Below, piece after piece: positions 8,644 through 17,634 of a stretch of DNA of 64,000 nt (position 1 is the stretch's first letter; the number at the start of each line of letters is the position of its first letter). The notes under the pieces were generated by a model, which saw nothing but the letters and a program-made list of their open reading frames with translations, had not been told where the DNA came from and ran no database searches. The position numbers and the translations under genes were made by a program. This DNA comes from Desulfomicrobium apsheronum (GTDB taxonomy: Bacteria > Desulfobacterota > Desulfovibrionia > Desulfovibrionales > Desulfomicrobiaceae), in assembly GCF_900114115.1 (NCBI RefSeq), contig NZ_FORX01000019.1, forward strand, positions 1-64,000, written 5' to 3'.

Positions 8644-9960
8644 ATGCAGCCCAAAAAATCGGACCGTCAGCGCAGCTTCCTCTGCCCAGATCTGATCGAT
8701 CAGCTCGATCCTCGACACCACCTTCTGGGGTTGGCCAAGGCCATTCCATGGCAGGTTTTTGAGGACAGCTTTCGTCCGCTTTATGCTGCATCCGGTCGCC
8801 CAGCCAAGCCCGTCCGTTTAATGGTTGGGCTTCTCATCCTCAAACAGCTTGAAAACCTGAGCGATGAGCGCGTCGTCGAGATCTGGGTTCAGAATCCTTA
8901 CTTCCAAGCCTTCTGCGGCCAGCAGCGCTTCACCTGGAAGCTGCCGTGTGATCCGTCCGAGTTGACCTATTTTCGGCGTCGGATCGGAGAAGACGGTGTG
9001 CGCAAAATTTTTGAAGTCTCCGTGACCCTCCATTGCGACAAGGCCAAAGAAGAGGAAGTTGTCGTGGACTCCACCGTACAGGAAAAGAACATCACTTTTC
9101 CCACGGACACCAAGCTGCTGACCAAGATCGTGACACGTTGCCGCATCATGGCCAAACTGGAAGACGTCAAACTCCGGCGCAGCTACCAGCGTGAGGTCAA
9201 AAAGCTGCTGAGGACCATTCGTTTCAAATCAAAAGGCCGCAAACAGGGCGAGGCCCAGCGAGCTATCAGGCGTTTGCGGACTATTGCCGGTGTCCTGATC
9301 CGCGATATGAGACGGAAGCTTTCCCCGGAAGCGTTGGAGATTCACCGGCAGTCTCTTGACCTCTACGACCGCGTTCAACGCCAGCAGCGCTCCGACACGG
9401 GCAAAATTTACAGCCTCCATGAGCCAGACGTTTCCTGCATCAGCAAAGGGAAGGCTCACAAGAAATACGAGTTCGGCGCCAAGGCATCCGTGACCGTGAC
9501 CAAGACCAATGGCATCATCGTTGGTGCACTGTCCTTCTCGGACAACCCCTTTGATGGCCACACTCTTCCCGCAGTGCTTACCCAAGTCGAGAGTATCGTA
9601 GGCAAAAGGCCGACCATGGCGATTTGCGACCGTGGATATCGAGGTAAGCGTAAAATCGGGACGACCCGCATCGAGATTCCAGAATCAGGCAAAGGCCCAA
9701 AAACTGAGCACGAAAAGCGCCAAGCTCGGGCACGTTTTCGCCGCAGGGCCGCCATCGAACCAATCATCGGCCATCTCAAGAACGATCACAGAATGCTTCG
9801 AAACTACCTCAAAGGCCGGATCGGCGATTCCGTGAACCTGTTCATGGCCTGTGCGGCCTTCAACTTCCGGAAGTTCATCTGGATTCTGTATTTTTTGTGC
9901 CTCAAATTGCTGGGGCACGTATTTCGACCCAATGCTCGGCCACTACAGGCTTGTGCCTGA
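8644..9960 (+). CDS. IS5-family DDE transposase
   Basis: 438 residues, complete. The N-terminal part has LDPRHHLLGLAKAIPW, GLLILKQLENLSDERVVE and PCDPSELTYFRRRIG, typical of the IS5-type InsH N-terminal domain. The catalytic core shows VVVDSTVQEKNITFPTD (first Asp), AICDRGYRG (second Asp) and RRRAAIEPIIGHLK (Glu). It cuts and pastes its own element. It is the only coding sequence between the terminal repeats. Confidence 0.95.
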   Translation: MQPKKSDRQRSFLCPDLIDQLDPRHHLLGLAKAIPWQVFEDSFRPLYAASGRPAKPVRLMVGLLILKQLENLSDERVVEIWVQNPYFQAFCGQQRFTWKLPCDPSELTYFRRRIGEDGVRKIFEVSVTLHCDKAKEEEVVVDSTVQEKNITFPTDTKLLTKIVTRCRIMAKLEDVKLRRSYQREVKKLLRTIRFKSKGRKQGEAQRAIRRLRTIAGVLIRDMRRKLSPEALEIHRQSLDLYDRVQRQQRSDTGKIYSLHEPDVSCISKGKAHKKYEFGAKASVTVTKTNGIIVGALSFSDNPFDGHTLPAVLTQVESIVGKRPTMAICDRGYRGKRKIGTTRIEIPESGKGPKTEHEKRQARARFRRRAAIEPIIGHLKNDHRMLRNYLKGRIGDSVNLFMACAAFNFRKFIWILYFLCLKLLGHVFRPNARPLQACA

Positions 9961-9975
9961 TGGACCGTTTTGAGA

Positions 9976-9991
9976 GTTTTTCAGGACTGAC
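9976..9991 (-). repeat. Right terminal inverted repeat of IS5-like element
   Basis: Reverse complement of the left repeat with one mismatch. The stop codon of the neighbouring minus-strand gene (9981-9983) lies inside this repeat. Confidence 0.85.
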
Positions 9992-10319
9992 TAGTTACCG
10001 GACTGTCCAAAAGCGACTGGAGTTTTTCGAGGCGTGCCTCCATCTTTTCGTGGAAGTTTCTTCGCTCCCATGACGTTGCCGCGATCATCTCGCTACATCG
10101 AACGAAGAGGCTGGGCAGCAAAGTTTCCAGTATCTTTCGGTTGTTGCCGTGCTCTATCTGTATAATCAGGCGTTTGGCGATAGCGATATGGGCGGGTTCG
10201 TCGCGGAAGTGATCCCACTCAAGCTGCTCATCGTAAAGATCGCACAACTCATGCAAGTTGTCAGCGGTGTAATATGTACGCATTGCGTCTGCGAGGATTG
10301 GTACAAGATGTTTATTCAT
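9981..10319 (-). CDS. Small EAD-like (effector-associated, death-fold-like) protein, end altered by IS
   Basis: 112 residues, mostly helical. The segment YYTADNLHELCDLYDEQL, then AKRLIIQIEHGNNRKILETL, resembles effector-associated domains (L..yf..eeL..Lc....A..Li..l...gr...L), six-helix adaptors found in NTP-dependent bacterial conflict systems. The last five codons and the stop lie in the IS5-like element, so the native C-terminus, perhaps including an effector part, has been lost. It lies 118 bases downstream of the DUF3883 gene on the same strand. Assignment rests on pattern resemblance only. Confidence 0.45.
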   Translation of the reverse strand: MNKHLVPILADAMRTYYTADNLHELCDLYDEQLEWDHFRDEPAHIAIAKRLIIQIEHGNNRKILETLLPSLFVRCSEMIAATSWERRNFHEKMEARLEKLQSLLDSPVTSQS

Positions 10320-10437
10320 CGTAAAATTTTGTGTACAAGCTAGCTATTCACGTCTTAGACTACTGAAAAAAAATTCTTTTCGCGTAAATGTGAATATATT
10401 TTGTCTATAGATGTTTTCCCTATGTTCCGCACGTTCT

Positions 10438-11214
10438 CTAGTCTAAGCTTTGTTTCAAATCGAAGCTTGAAACGTGCCAGCTAATCTGAATTGCAGTTCG
10501 CAATTGTTGCTGTGTTCTCAACTTGCTATAAGGATTGTGAACAATCTGGTGACGGGGTGAATTGTATACATTTCGAACAACAAGCAAATAGTAGTTATCT
10601 TGCATTTTTTTGGCGGTTTCCCACTCCTTGTCAGTAAATAATATCCCGCCATCGTTGCCCGCCAGCCCTTTTACCTCAACAGCAATTTGTGGGGTAGTGC
10701 CATCTAGTAGAAAATCGTAGCCGCACCCTTGGTCCCGAGTATCCAAGACCGAATCGGAAGCTGGCAGTCCCAAAGTTTGCCAAATGTCTAAGAAGTACTC
10801 TTCAGCCTTTCGACCGGTCGGGCCTCGGGGTACAAAAACAGTATTGGTGTCCACTGGAGCATCAATTTCGGCCAATACTCCGCGTGGAAGGGTATGTTCT
10901 TTATTTTTGATAATTCCTTGGACCAAAGCCAAAAGCGACTCTCCAGAAAAGTCTTGAAATAGCGCGATGATTTTTTTTCGAGTTGGATGCATCTCCCTCT
11001 TATGCCAGCCTTTTCTCGGATTATCGAAGGCTGGGTCGAACTCATCGCGCATGTTCGAAAGCGTAGCAGGCTTTACGCCAATCGCACTTGCTATCGCGTC
11101 ATGAGCCTTAGCCTGACTCCCGTAGCCAAGCGCTTCATATGCTTTGGCATCAAATCGAGATAAGTAGTACGCAACCACGAGAGCGAGTTGATTCTGAGGT
11201 TTCATCTGGCTCAT
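10438..11214 (-). CDS. DUF3883 nuclease-like protein of an R-M or defence operon
   Basis: 258 residues. The N-terminal part (about 1-85) includes DAIASAIGVKPATLSNMRDE, a likely helix-turn-helix. The C-terminal part (about 130-240) has GRKAEEYFLDIWQ, TRDQGCGYDFLLDG, IAVEVKGL and TDKEWETAKKMQDNYYLLVVRNV, the DUF3883 layout. This is a PD-(D/E)xK-like fold with D in GYDF and ExK in VEVKG as candidate metal-binding residues. It starts 3 bases after the receiver gene and is the likely DNA-cutting or DNA-binding effector of the methyltransferase operon. Restriction activity is inferred. Confidence 0.7.
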   Translation of the reverse strand: MSQMKPQNQLALVVAYYLSRFDAKAYEALGYGSQAKAHDAIASAIGVKPATLSNMRDEFDPAFDNPRKGWHKREMHPTRKKIIALFQDFSGESLLALVQGIIKNKEHTLPRGVLAEIDAPVDTNTVFVPRGPTGRKAEEYFLDIWQTLGLPASDSVLDTRDQGCGYDFLLDGTTPQIAVEVKGLAGNDGGILFTDKEWETAKKMQDNYYLLVVRNVYNSPRHQIVHNPYSKLRTQQQLRTAIQISWHVSSFDLKQSLD

Positions 11215-11217
11215 ATT

Positions 11218-12876
11218 TTATTTTGCCATTCGACGAAGCCAGTCTGATTCAGTAAGCCCGACTCGTGAAACTTCTCTAGCAAAATCATTTGCTACTCTTT
11301 GGGCTTGTGCAGTTTTTAAATCAGCTAACCACTGATACTTAACATCCTCTTCGCCAGCGTCGAAGTACCATTTCATCTCACTTTTCTGAGCAACAATTGG
11401 TTTACCCGAAGAGCTTGGCTTGAATTTGATCAATGACAAATCATAACTCTTAAGACTTAAAACAAGTTCTAAATGTCCATCACCATGCGGCAATACGGCA
11501 AATATTTTATGCTTAGGTTTAGTCTTTTCGATAAGTTTTAAAAATGGAAAAACTCTACCAGTGCCGTCTAGCCTCACACTGTCACAAACAGGTTGAATGC
11601 ATAGTAGATATGAATCAACCTTTTTGAATTGTTTAGAACTGCTTACCTTCGCAATAATTGATCCAAGCCTTAATGTAGGCGCAGTGCTCCCATAAACAGA
11701 TTTGACAGATGTCAGCACTGCAAAATCCCTGTCCAATAGCTCGCGTTGTCCATTAGCGCAGAACAAGCCTGTCAGTTCACTCAAATTTTTGTTATTATTT
11801 TTGATCGATTTTATTAGCGCTTGAAGATTGGGAGGATCTTTCTCTGAGTATTGGTGCTCTATCCCATTCTTAACCAATTTCATTAAATGATGAACATAAA
11901 ATCTCGCCGCATACCTAAGTTTCATGTCACCACAAAGAGGCACGTCCAAGTAGCAACTATGGTCGCCAAATCTCAGCTTGTTATGTAACCATTTGTATAT
12001 ATTGCAAGTCTTTAAATGATGATTAACTTTATTATCCCCGCCAACTACATTTTCTATCTCAGCCATTACAAGTGGGACAACATGAGATTCAGCTTCTTCA
12101 GGTGGATCTGACAAGATCCGGTGTGCAACATATGGGGCATCCATCTCAGGAGGAAACTTGCTGAGGATGCTGTGTGCATTGGAACGAATAGCTGCAAAAG
12201 CTTCTAGTACAACGTTTGCCATCAACCCGGAAGTTGTTTGAGAAAATTCCAATATTAATTTAGTTGGCAGATTCTCTTCTTTAATAACTCGATTTTTGAA
12301 TTCAGGATTAACTTTAGTGTCTTCTTTTGCTAGTATTGTTACAGTAACAGGCCCAGCACTAAATAAAAGACCATCGTTCCGATTGATAATATCATCTGGT
12401 TTGAATAGCCCCTTAACCGCATCCGCTATTTTAAATAGATCATTTTCTCCAGTATAAATAGCAAACAACCGTAATCTATCGGACGAATCATCTTTGAGTA
12501 TTCTATTAATCAGCCCAAGAGTTATTTCACCGTAAGTCTCATGAATTTTCCAATCTAAAACCACGATGTCAGCTCGTTGAGCAACCTTGAGCACAATACT
12601 GTCGTTGTTGCTATTTTGGTCTGGTTCAAGAACAGAACAAACGAGGCCAAAGTCTGCGAAGCTCTCAACTAAAATCTTGGTACGCAACCGATGTTCAGGA
12701 GCACTTACACTTATGAGTTCTTTGTTGGGCTTTGGGCGTGCATCGCCCCTTCCAGGCGCAGTGAGATCAGGCTTCGGGGTGTCATCTTTTTCTTTGTATG
12801 CCCTATCATCAACGACTACAACGTGTTGAAGAAAACTGGCCATTGCAGATCTAGACAGACTTTGAAAATCTGACAT
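11218..12876 (-). CDS. Atypical receiver-domain protein with a large unknown C-terminal region
   Basis: 552 residues. The N-terminal 180 look like a receiver domain: HVVVVDD (acidic pocket, residues 18-24), ADIVVLDWKI (Asp108, candidate phospho-acceptor) and RLFAIYTGEND (after beta 4). A long insertion (about 28-60) separates strand 1 from the first helix. The remaining 370 residues match no family I know; there is no helix-turn-helix, so it is not an ordinary transcription regulator. It begins 10 bases after the gene for the kinase-like ATPase and ends 3 bases before the nuclease-like gene. The natural model is that it receives phosphate from that partner and controls the nuclease. Confidence 0.65.
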   Translation of the reverse strand: MSDFQSLSRSAMASFLQHVVVVDDRAYKEKDDTPKPDLTAPGRGDARPKPNKELISVSAPEHRLRTKILVESFADFGLVCSVLEPDQNSNNDSIVLKVAQRADIVVLDWKIHETYGEITLGLINRILKDDSSDRLRLFAIYTGENDLFKIADAVKGLFKPDDIINRNDGLLFSAGPVTVTILAKEDTKVNPEFKNRVIKEENLPTKLILEFSQTTSGLMANVVLEAFAAIRSNAHSILSKFPPEMDAPYVAHRILSDPPEEAESHVVPLVMAEIENVVGGDNKVNHHLKTCNIYKWLHNKLRFGDHSCYLDVPLCGDMKLRYAARFYVHHLMKLVKNGIEHQYSEKDPPNLQALIKSIKNNNKNLSELTGLFCANGQRELLDRDFAVLTSVKSVYGSTAPTLRLGSIIAKVSSSKQFKKVDSYLLCIQPVCDSVRLDGTGRVFPFLKLIEKTKPKHKIFAVLPHGDGHLELVLSLKSYDLSLIKFKPSSSGKPIVAQKSEMKWYFDAGEEDVKYQWLADLKTAQAQRVANDFAREVSRVGLTESDWLRRMAK

Positions 12877-12886
12877 CTACTAATCC

Positions 12887-15823
12887 TTATGCGTCGAAGA
12901 CTTTAGGAGAAATATGAAATTCAGCGCCAGAGTGTGTGTGACGCAAACTCAAGTCGTAATCGACACGGGAGAGAACTTCACGCGAGATATGGAGTCCCAT
13001 GCCGCGCCCTCCAGGTTTGCGAGAAAACCCAAGTTCAAAAATCGAATCATGATCCCGTTCGGGAACACCAGGTCCGGTGTCTTTGATTACAAGGGTGCTA
13101 CCTATGGCGTCCAATGTGATTACCCGAGTCGGCTGATCCTTTATCCAAAAGATTGCATTATCGACCACGTTCACAAATACTGGGTAAAATGAAGAAGGGT
13201 AGCCCATGAACTCTGCCCTCTTAAAGGAAGGTGTTGCAAGCAACTCGACTTCATGCCGTTTGAACCGTTCACCAAACAAATCTATGAGAAATTTATTGAT
13301 TTCTGAGCCGGAAATCTTAACTTCTTTCCTATAAAGACGCCTGTGAAGAGGGGTGAATAGAGTCAAGTAGCCATCTAGGTGGTCAAAACTACTCCGGATA
13401 CCTTGATATATTCCCTCAAGCCCCTCATTAATATCTGCCCAACCCTTAAGCCTACGGATATAGTCACGGATAGATCTAATACTTGAGTCAAACTCATGAT
13501 TTATAACCTCTATAGCCATCCCGAGTTGGGTCAACTGAAGATCTGTTGCGACTTGCTCTTCAAGTGCGATAGCTCTTTGTTCAAGGGCTTCCATTTGTTC
13601 GATCTGTGTGGAGCCTTCGGATGTGTCTATGGATTCAAGTTGATTTTGCAGTCGCTGGAGGTAGGCACGTTCCTTATCTCGGACATCTATCAGTGCTTTT
13701 TCCAGTCGATCACGTTCTTTGATGATTGAGTCATCATCCATTGATGACACATCCAAACGTGCAAATTCAGCAAAGACGGATTGCATCACCGCGTTGATAT
13801 TTTTTACGCTGGATTTAGCCGCGTTAAGGACATCAGTATTCACCTGAGATGCTTGCTCTTCAGTCGCTCGTCGCTCTGTGCGTCCAACTTTTTGGGCGTC
13901 CTTGGACAACTCATCGAGGGAACGCTCGATACGTATTCGCTTATCCAGGGCAATTTTTGCTTCTGCGGCCCGTTCCTGCACCTCGCCCTCAATCAACTCG
14001 CGAGCCTGAGAAAAAACTTTAATCTGGAGATTCTCGAAAGCCGTTTGGTATTTTGCCCAATCGTCAAGAACCGCTTTGCCTAGTCCTATCCTAGGCTTAA
14101 CGATACGGTACTCATTTTCAAAAGTACTTAGTTTTGCTCTCGCGTCAGCTTCAGCTTTCATGAAAGCTTCCGCTGCTTCCGCAGGATTATTTATTAATGC
14201 TGCGACTCGCAGATCAGCATGAATATCATCAATGAGTTGACCGACAAATAATTGCGGATCACCCACGTCAACTTTATGAAAGAAAGTATCAATTTGCTCT
14301 TTAAAAACTGTCCTTTTTTGGGAAACTTGCATCTCCCGTTTTCGTCTTGCTGCATCCTGGTCGTTCAATTCAGCTTTCTTGACTTGGAAAAAGTCTTCAG
14401 CGGCATCTCTCCTAAAAAAGTCAGCGGCAAGCTGCACAAAAAAATTCTTGAGAATGTTTTGTAGGTCTCTATATGCCCCATTTTCACGAAATCCTTCACG
14501 CCCAGCTTTCTCTCGCAGATTGGGATTGGCCGTGCTTGAAAGTTCAACAACCCCAAATATTCTTCTATAAGAAAAGTGGTAATACAATGCGCTCTTGGAT
14601 CGATTCTTTTCCAAATCGAGCCAGTCGCTATCATTGCCTCCATAGGGCAGCATGCGCACTCCATCTCTGTAGATGTAAAGCCCTCCAAACCGATTCATTT
14701 TTTGAATCAATTCACCCCAATCCTCTAAAGGAAGAGTGCTTTCTCGTTCAGCGCCTTGAACGTTTGCAACGGAAATCTTAAAAGGGCCACACCTAGCCTG
14801 GGAGCCGTGTCCACCTCGCCACGAAATAATATGATTTGGGAATTCTTTGCCAAAAATTGTAACAGAGCCATTAAACTGCCCATACTCATCGAATTCTCCG
14901 CATATCTGGTGGTCCGCATTAATAAACTCTTTGGGTGTAAAAAATTTTCCCACAGCAATAAGATCATCAAATGCTTCTTCTGACTTATGGTCGCGAAAGG
15001 CCGTTTGAAGGACTGGAGGTGTATGGCCAGGGGTCATTGTGTTGGAAAAGCCTCTGAGCATCTTATAGAGGGGGGGGGCGGAGTCGACCGCCTTGCCTTC
15101 ATCAATATCAGGGCACAACATCTCTGAAGTGGGTTTTATGATAAAATGCGTTCCGTGCCCTTCTTTCTGAAGACTCATGTCACTGACGTAGCCATCTATT
15201 TCATACGGGTCTAATACAAACGAATCCAGGTCGTTAGAAATTTTTTCAAAAGCGTCTGCATCAAAGAGCTCTTTTAGGCCATTCAAAGTCGAACGGCACA
15301 CATCAACCATATCGTTGATGTCCTTACTGGTCGGCAACGTGCCAGCAGGGAACGTCCTCACTGCAAATTCTATTTTATCGAGATCCGCGCCAGGGCATTC
15401 GAAAAGACCCCAATGGATGAAAGCGGCGACGGTCTCACAGAGAGCTTCTTCACGAATGGCTCTGGATAGTACTAAAACTTGTGGCCCAATGATTGCTATT
15501 GCTAGACGCCCAACACCCTTTTCGCCCAAGAGGATGCGTTCATCCTTGCCTGCCATCTTTGGGGGAGGTGTTGCATTTCTACCCTTTAACTTGCTTTCCG
15601 TACCAAGGGTGAGCCACCTGTCGAGGAACTCTTCCTCAGTCATCCCCACACCGTCATCTCGGAGGACAAAGAGCCCATCAGAGCGATAGAAGTCGACCTC
15701 AGCCCTATTGGCATAAGCATCATGGGCGTTTTTAAACAACTCGCTGATCGCCGTAGGAATACCGGCGATTTGCTGTCTTCCGAGCATATCGAGAGCACGA
15801 GCGCGAGTTTTAAATGTCGCCAT
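12887..15823 (-). CDS. Dual-GHKL protein: Hsp90/MORC-like ATPase fused to a histidine-kinase-like module
   Basis: 978 residues. The N-terminus (about 1-120) is a GHKL ATPase: N-box AISELFKNAHDAYA (E28, N32), DDGVGM (56-61) and lid GEKGVGRLA (100-108), as in Hsp90, MutL and MORC. After about 340 residues of unknown fold comes a long coiled coil (about 460-770). The C-terminus is like a histidine kinase: H-box INHEFDSSIRS (His776), N-box NVVDNA (from 885), DTGPGVP (from 915) and GRGMGLHIS (from 939). Its start overlaps the methyltransferase gene by 14 bases and the receiver gene follows, so it should link DNA state to phosphotransfer. No membrane segment is seen; it is cytoplasmic. Confidence 0.85.
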   Translation of the reverse strand: MATFKTRARALDMLGRQQIAGIPTAISELFKNAHDAYANRAEVDFYRSDGLFVLRDDGVGMTEEEFLDRWLTLGTESKLKGRNATPPPKMAGKDERILLGEKGVGRLAIAIIGPQVLVLSRAIREEALCETVAAFIHWGLFECPGADLDKIEFAVRTFPAGTLPTSKDINDMVDVCRSTLNGLKELFDADAFEKISNDLDSFVLDPYEIDGYVSDMSLQKEGHGTHFIIKPTSEMLCPDIDEGKAVDSAPPLYKMLRGFSNTMTPGHTPPVLQTAFRDHKSEEAFDDLIAVGKFFTPKEFINADHQICGEFDEYGQFNGSVTIFGKEFPNHIISWRGGHGSQARCGPFKISVANVQGAERESTLPLEDWGELIQKMNRFGGLYIYRDGVRMLPYGGNDSDWLDLEKNRSKSALYYHFSYRRIFGVVELSSTANPNLREKAGREGFRENGAYRDLQNILKNFFVQLAADFFRRDAAEDFFQVKKAELNDQDAARRKREMQVSQKRTVFKEQIDTFFHKVDVGDPQLFVGQLIDDIHADLRVAALINNPAEAAEAFMKAEADARAKLSTFENEYRIVKPRIGLGKAVLDDWAKYQTAFENLQIKVFSQARELIEGEVQERAAEAKIALDKRIRIERSLDELSKDAQKVGRTERRATEEQASQVNTDVLNAAKSSVKNINAVMQSVFAEFARLDVSSMDDDSIIKERDRLEKALIDVRDKERAYLQRLQNQLESIDTSEGSTQIEQMEALEQRAIALEEQVATDLQLTQLGMAIEVINHEFDSSIRSIRDYIRRLKGWADINEGLEGIYQGIRSSFDHLDGYLTLFTPLHRRLYRKEVKISGSEINKFLIDLFGERFKRHEVELLATPSFKRAEFMGYPSSFYPVFVNVVDNAIFWIKDQPTRVITLDAIGSTLVIKDTGPGVPERDHDSIFELGFSRKPGGRGMGLHISREVLSRVDYDLSLRHTHSGAEFHISPKVFDA

Positions 15824-16925
15824 GTTCTAGAATCCTTTGGATGTGGGTTCCAATCTTTTTTGCCAAGACCGGAGGAACGGCATTGCCAATTTGTTTTGCT
15901 ATTCCGGACTCGTTGGAGCAACGGAAGACATAATCTTTCGGAAACGTTTGAAGGGTTGCCCCCTCTCTCAAGGAAAAGGCCCGGTTTTCTTCTGGATGAC
16001 CGAACCTACCATTCGAGAGGCTGTTAAACCGAGTTGTTATAGTGGGAGCTGGCTGATCCCAGAAGGCCCGACCATAAACATTTCTAAAACAGTTGTCCTT
16101 TTCCTTGTAGGCTTCAATCTGTAACTCTGGATCATCTTTCCAACTAAACCGGGTTCCGCCATTGTGAGGAGTAACCTTGATTCGTCTCAAGTTCTCTTCA
16201 GACAGGCCCGCCGCTGTGTGAATAAAGTCCGAATCATCCTTGTGTCCCGCCTCGATGGGGGGAAAGCCGTTGCCAACGCCAATGAAATCACGAAGGCGAA
16301 GCCCGGTAAGCTTTTCTTTTTCCGGCAGTGAAGCTCCACAATTCAGCCGGGTGGCAATAAGCAGATACCTGGGACGTTTCTGAGGGACTCCATGGTGATA
16401 AGAGTCCACGACCTCGTGCGCATAGGTATAGCCTTGGTCTGTAAGAAAACGAAGGAACGTTGGCAGGTAGCTTTTAGGGTCTTTATACAGGCCTGGGACA
16501 TTCTCAATGATGACAAAGCCCGGGTGAAAGTGCCTAACAAACTTCTGAAATTCTTCTAGAAGAAACGCACTTTTTTCGCTCTTTTTTTTGATAGTCCGGA
16601 TCTTGCTCCAATACTGACAAGGGCTACAGCCAACAAGGATGAGTTCATCGTCATTAGGCGAAATACCGATCTTGTCTTCGAGAATTGGTGGGTTTAGCTC
16701 GCTGATATCGTATTCGAGAAATTCAGATGGGGCGTTATTGATGCTATAGGTTTCTTTGCACTCCGCGTTGTTGTCGATGCCTGCGAGCACTTGAATCCCC
16801 GCTTGTGCCAAACCGCAAGTCATTCCGCCAGCACCACAGAAAAAGTCGACCGCCTTCAAGCCGGTGTTGGTTTTGGCCTTCTTGGTTGACGCGACCATAT
16901 CAGTGTCATCTTTATAATTCAGCAT
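15810..16925 (-). CDS. C5-cytosine DNA methyltransferase
   Basis: 371 residues. The motifs appear in order: DFFCGAGGMTCGL (motif I, AdoMet binding), GCSPCQYWS (motif IV, catalytic Cys103, with YW where most enzymes have PF), ENVPG (motif VI, Glu141), HHGVPQKRPR (motif VIII) and IGNAVPPVLA (motif X). It methylates the C5 position of cytosine in a short target, probably protecting the host from the linked nuclease-like protein. It is the first gene of the operon and overlaps the GHKL gene by 14 bases. The start at 16925 is the longest option; an in-frame Met at 16898 is possible. Confidence 0.95.
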   Translation of the reverse strand: MLNYKDDTDMVASTKKAKTNTGLKAVDFFCGAGGMTCGLAQAGIQVLAGIDNNAECKETYSINNAPSEFLEYDISELNPPILEDKIGISPNDDELILVGCSPCQYWSKIRTIKKKSEKSAFLLEEFQKFVRHFHPGFVIIENVPGLYKDPKSYLPTFLRFLTDQGYTYAHEVVDSYHHGVPQKRPRYLLIATRLNCGASLPEKEKLTGLRLRDFIGVGNGFPPIEAGHKDDSDFIHTAAGLSEENLRRIKVTPHNGGTRFSWKDDPELQIEAYKEKDNCFRNVYGRAFWDQPAPTITTRFNSLSNGRFGHPEENRAFSLREGATLQTFPKDYVFRCSNESGIAKQIGNAVPPVLAKKIGTHIQRILEHGDI

Positions 16926-16955
16926 ATTAACAACTTCTTTTAGTTTTTCTGAGTT

Positions 16956-16984
16956 TAATTACCCACAAACTATAAATTAATCAA
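16956..16984 (-). promoter_or_regulatory. Candidate sigma-70 promoter of the methyltransferase operon
   Basis: On the minus strand TTGATT and TAATTA are separated by 17 bases, about 30 bases upstream of the methyltransferase start, in AT-rich DNA. Judged by eye only. Confidence 0.5.
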
Positions 16985-17607
16985 TCAGTTACGTCTGCTC
17001 TGTTGCGGGACATAACCCTTCTCCCAAGCTTCTCCAAGCCCAAGCCGCTCAAAAAGTAAAGACTCCTGTTTCTATCGCAGGTCAGGCCTCAGTGAACGAT
17101 ACGGATGTCTGAGCGCTTCCGGGAGAAAATTGAGCCCCTCCACATTTTCAAAAATGTGGGCAAGGGCTGGCTCTCTGAGACCAAGAGTATAATGAAATAA
17201 TTGATTTTTTCTTTCAATAATCGTGCTTTTTTGTATCCATCTACTCGAAATATAATGTTAAAAATCGTCAAGAAAGTGGCGAGTATGCCCATGCGAGCAA
17301 ATTGGAGGGTTTGTCAGTAGTTGTGAGCATCGACCTGGCGCCCCAGGTAGACATGTCGATGCATCCTTCCGTCCCGGAAATATTCCCTTCAGGTGAATGC
17401 CAAGCCCGGTTCCGGCTGTGCCGAAGTGGGGCGTGAGGAGAGGGAAAGGGCAAGTAGGCCGTTCGCTCAATTTTCTCCCGACGACTTCTGAACACCGAGC
17501 ACCAATTATTTTTGCAAATCCGTTACGAGGAAAGCTGCGTACACGACAACCATTTCTTTTGTCATGGGTAGTTATAAGGTCACAGCCAGCACGTACGCAC
17601 ATATAAC
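16985..17607. other. Intergenic stretch between defence operon and tRNA genes
   Basis: No gene can be supported; open frames on both strands have no recognisable product. It contains a perfect hairpin (CCACATTTT and AAAATGTGG, 17140-17159) and an 8-base inverted pair, GCATCGAC and GTCGATGC, near 17327-17362. Probably the junction zone of an inserted island. Confidence 0.4.
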
Positions 17608-17634
17608 AAAAGCCATCCGTTGCCGGATGGCTTT
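17608..17634. terminator. Hairpin terminator, bidirectional
   Basis: AAAGCCATCCG and CGGATGGCTTT form an 11-base perfect stem around TTGC. The T-runs are short on both sides. Confidence 0.6.

Larger units (their letters stand above)
8514..9991 (+). mobile_element. Complete IS5-family insertion sequence
   Basis: A single intact transposase gene is bracketed by 16-base terminal inverted repeats: GTCAGCCCTGAAAAAC at 8514-8529 and the reverse complement of GTCAGTCCTGAAAAAC at 9976-9991, 15 of 16 identical. TA dinucleotides on both sides (8512-8513, 9992-9993) may be the target duplication or part of the repeat. The element is about 1.48 kb and looks recent, since the gene is undamaged. Confidence 0.85.

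Noticed and set aside
17258-17606. Open frames on both strands between the methyltransferase operon and the tRNA genes
   Set aside because: No recognisable protein, no good ribosome-binding site and no conservation evidence.
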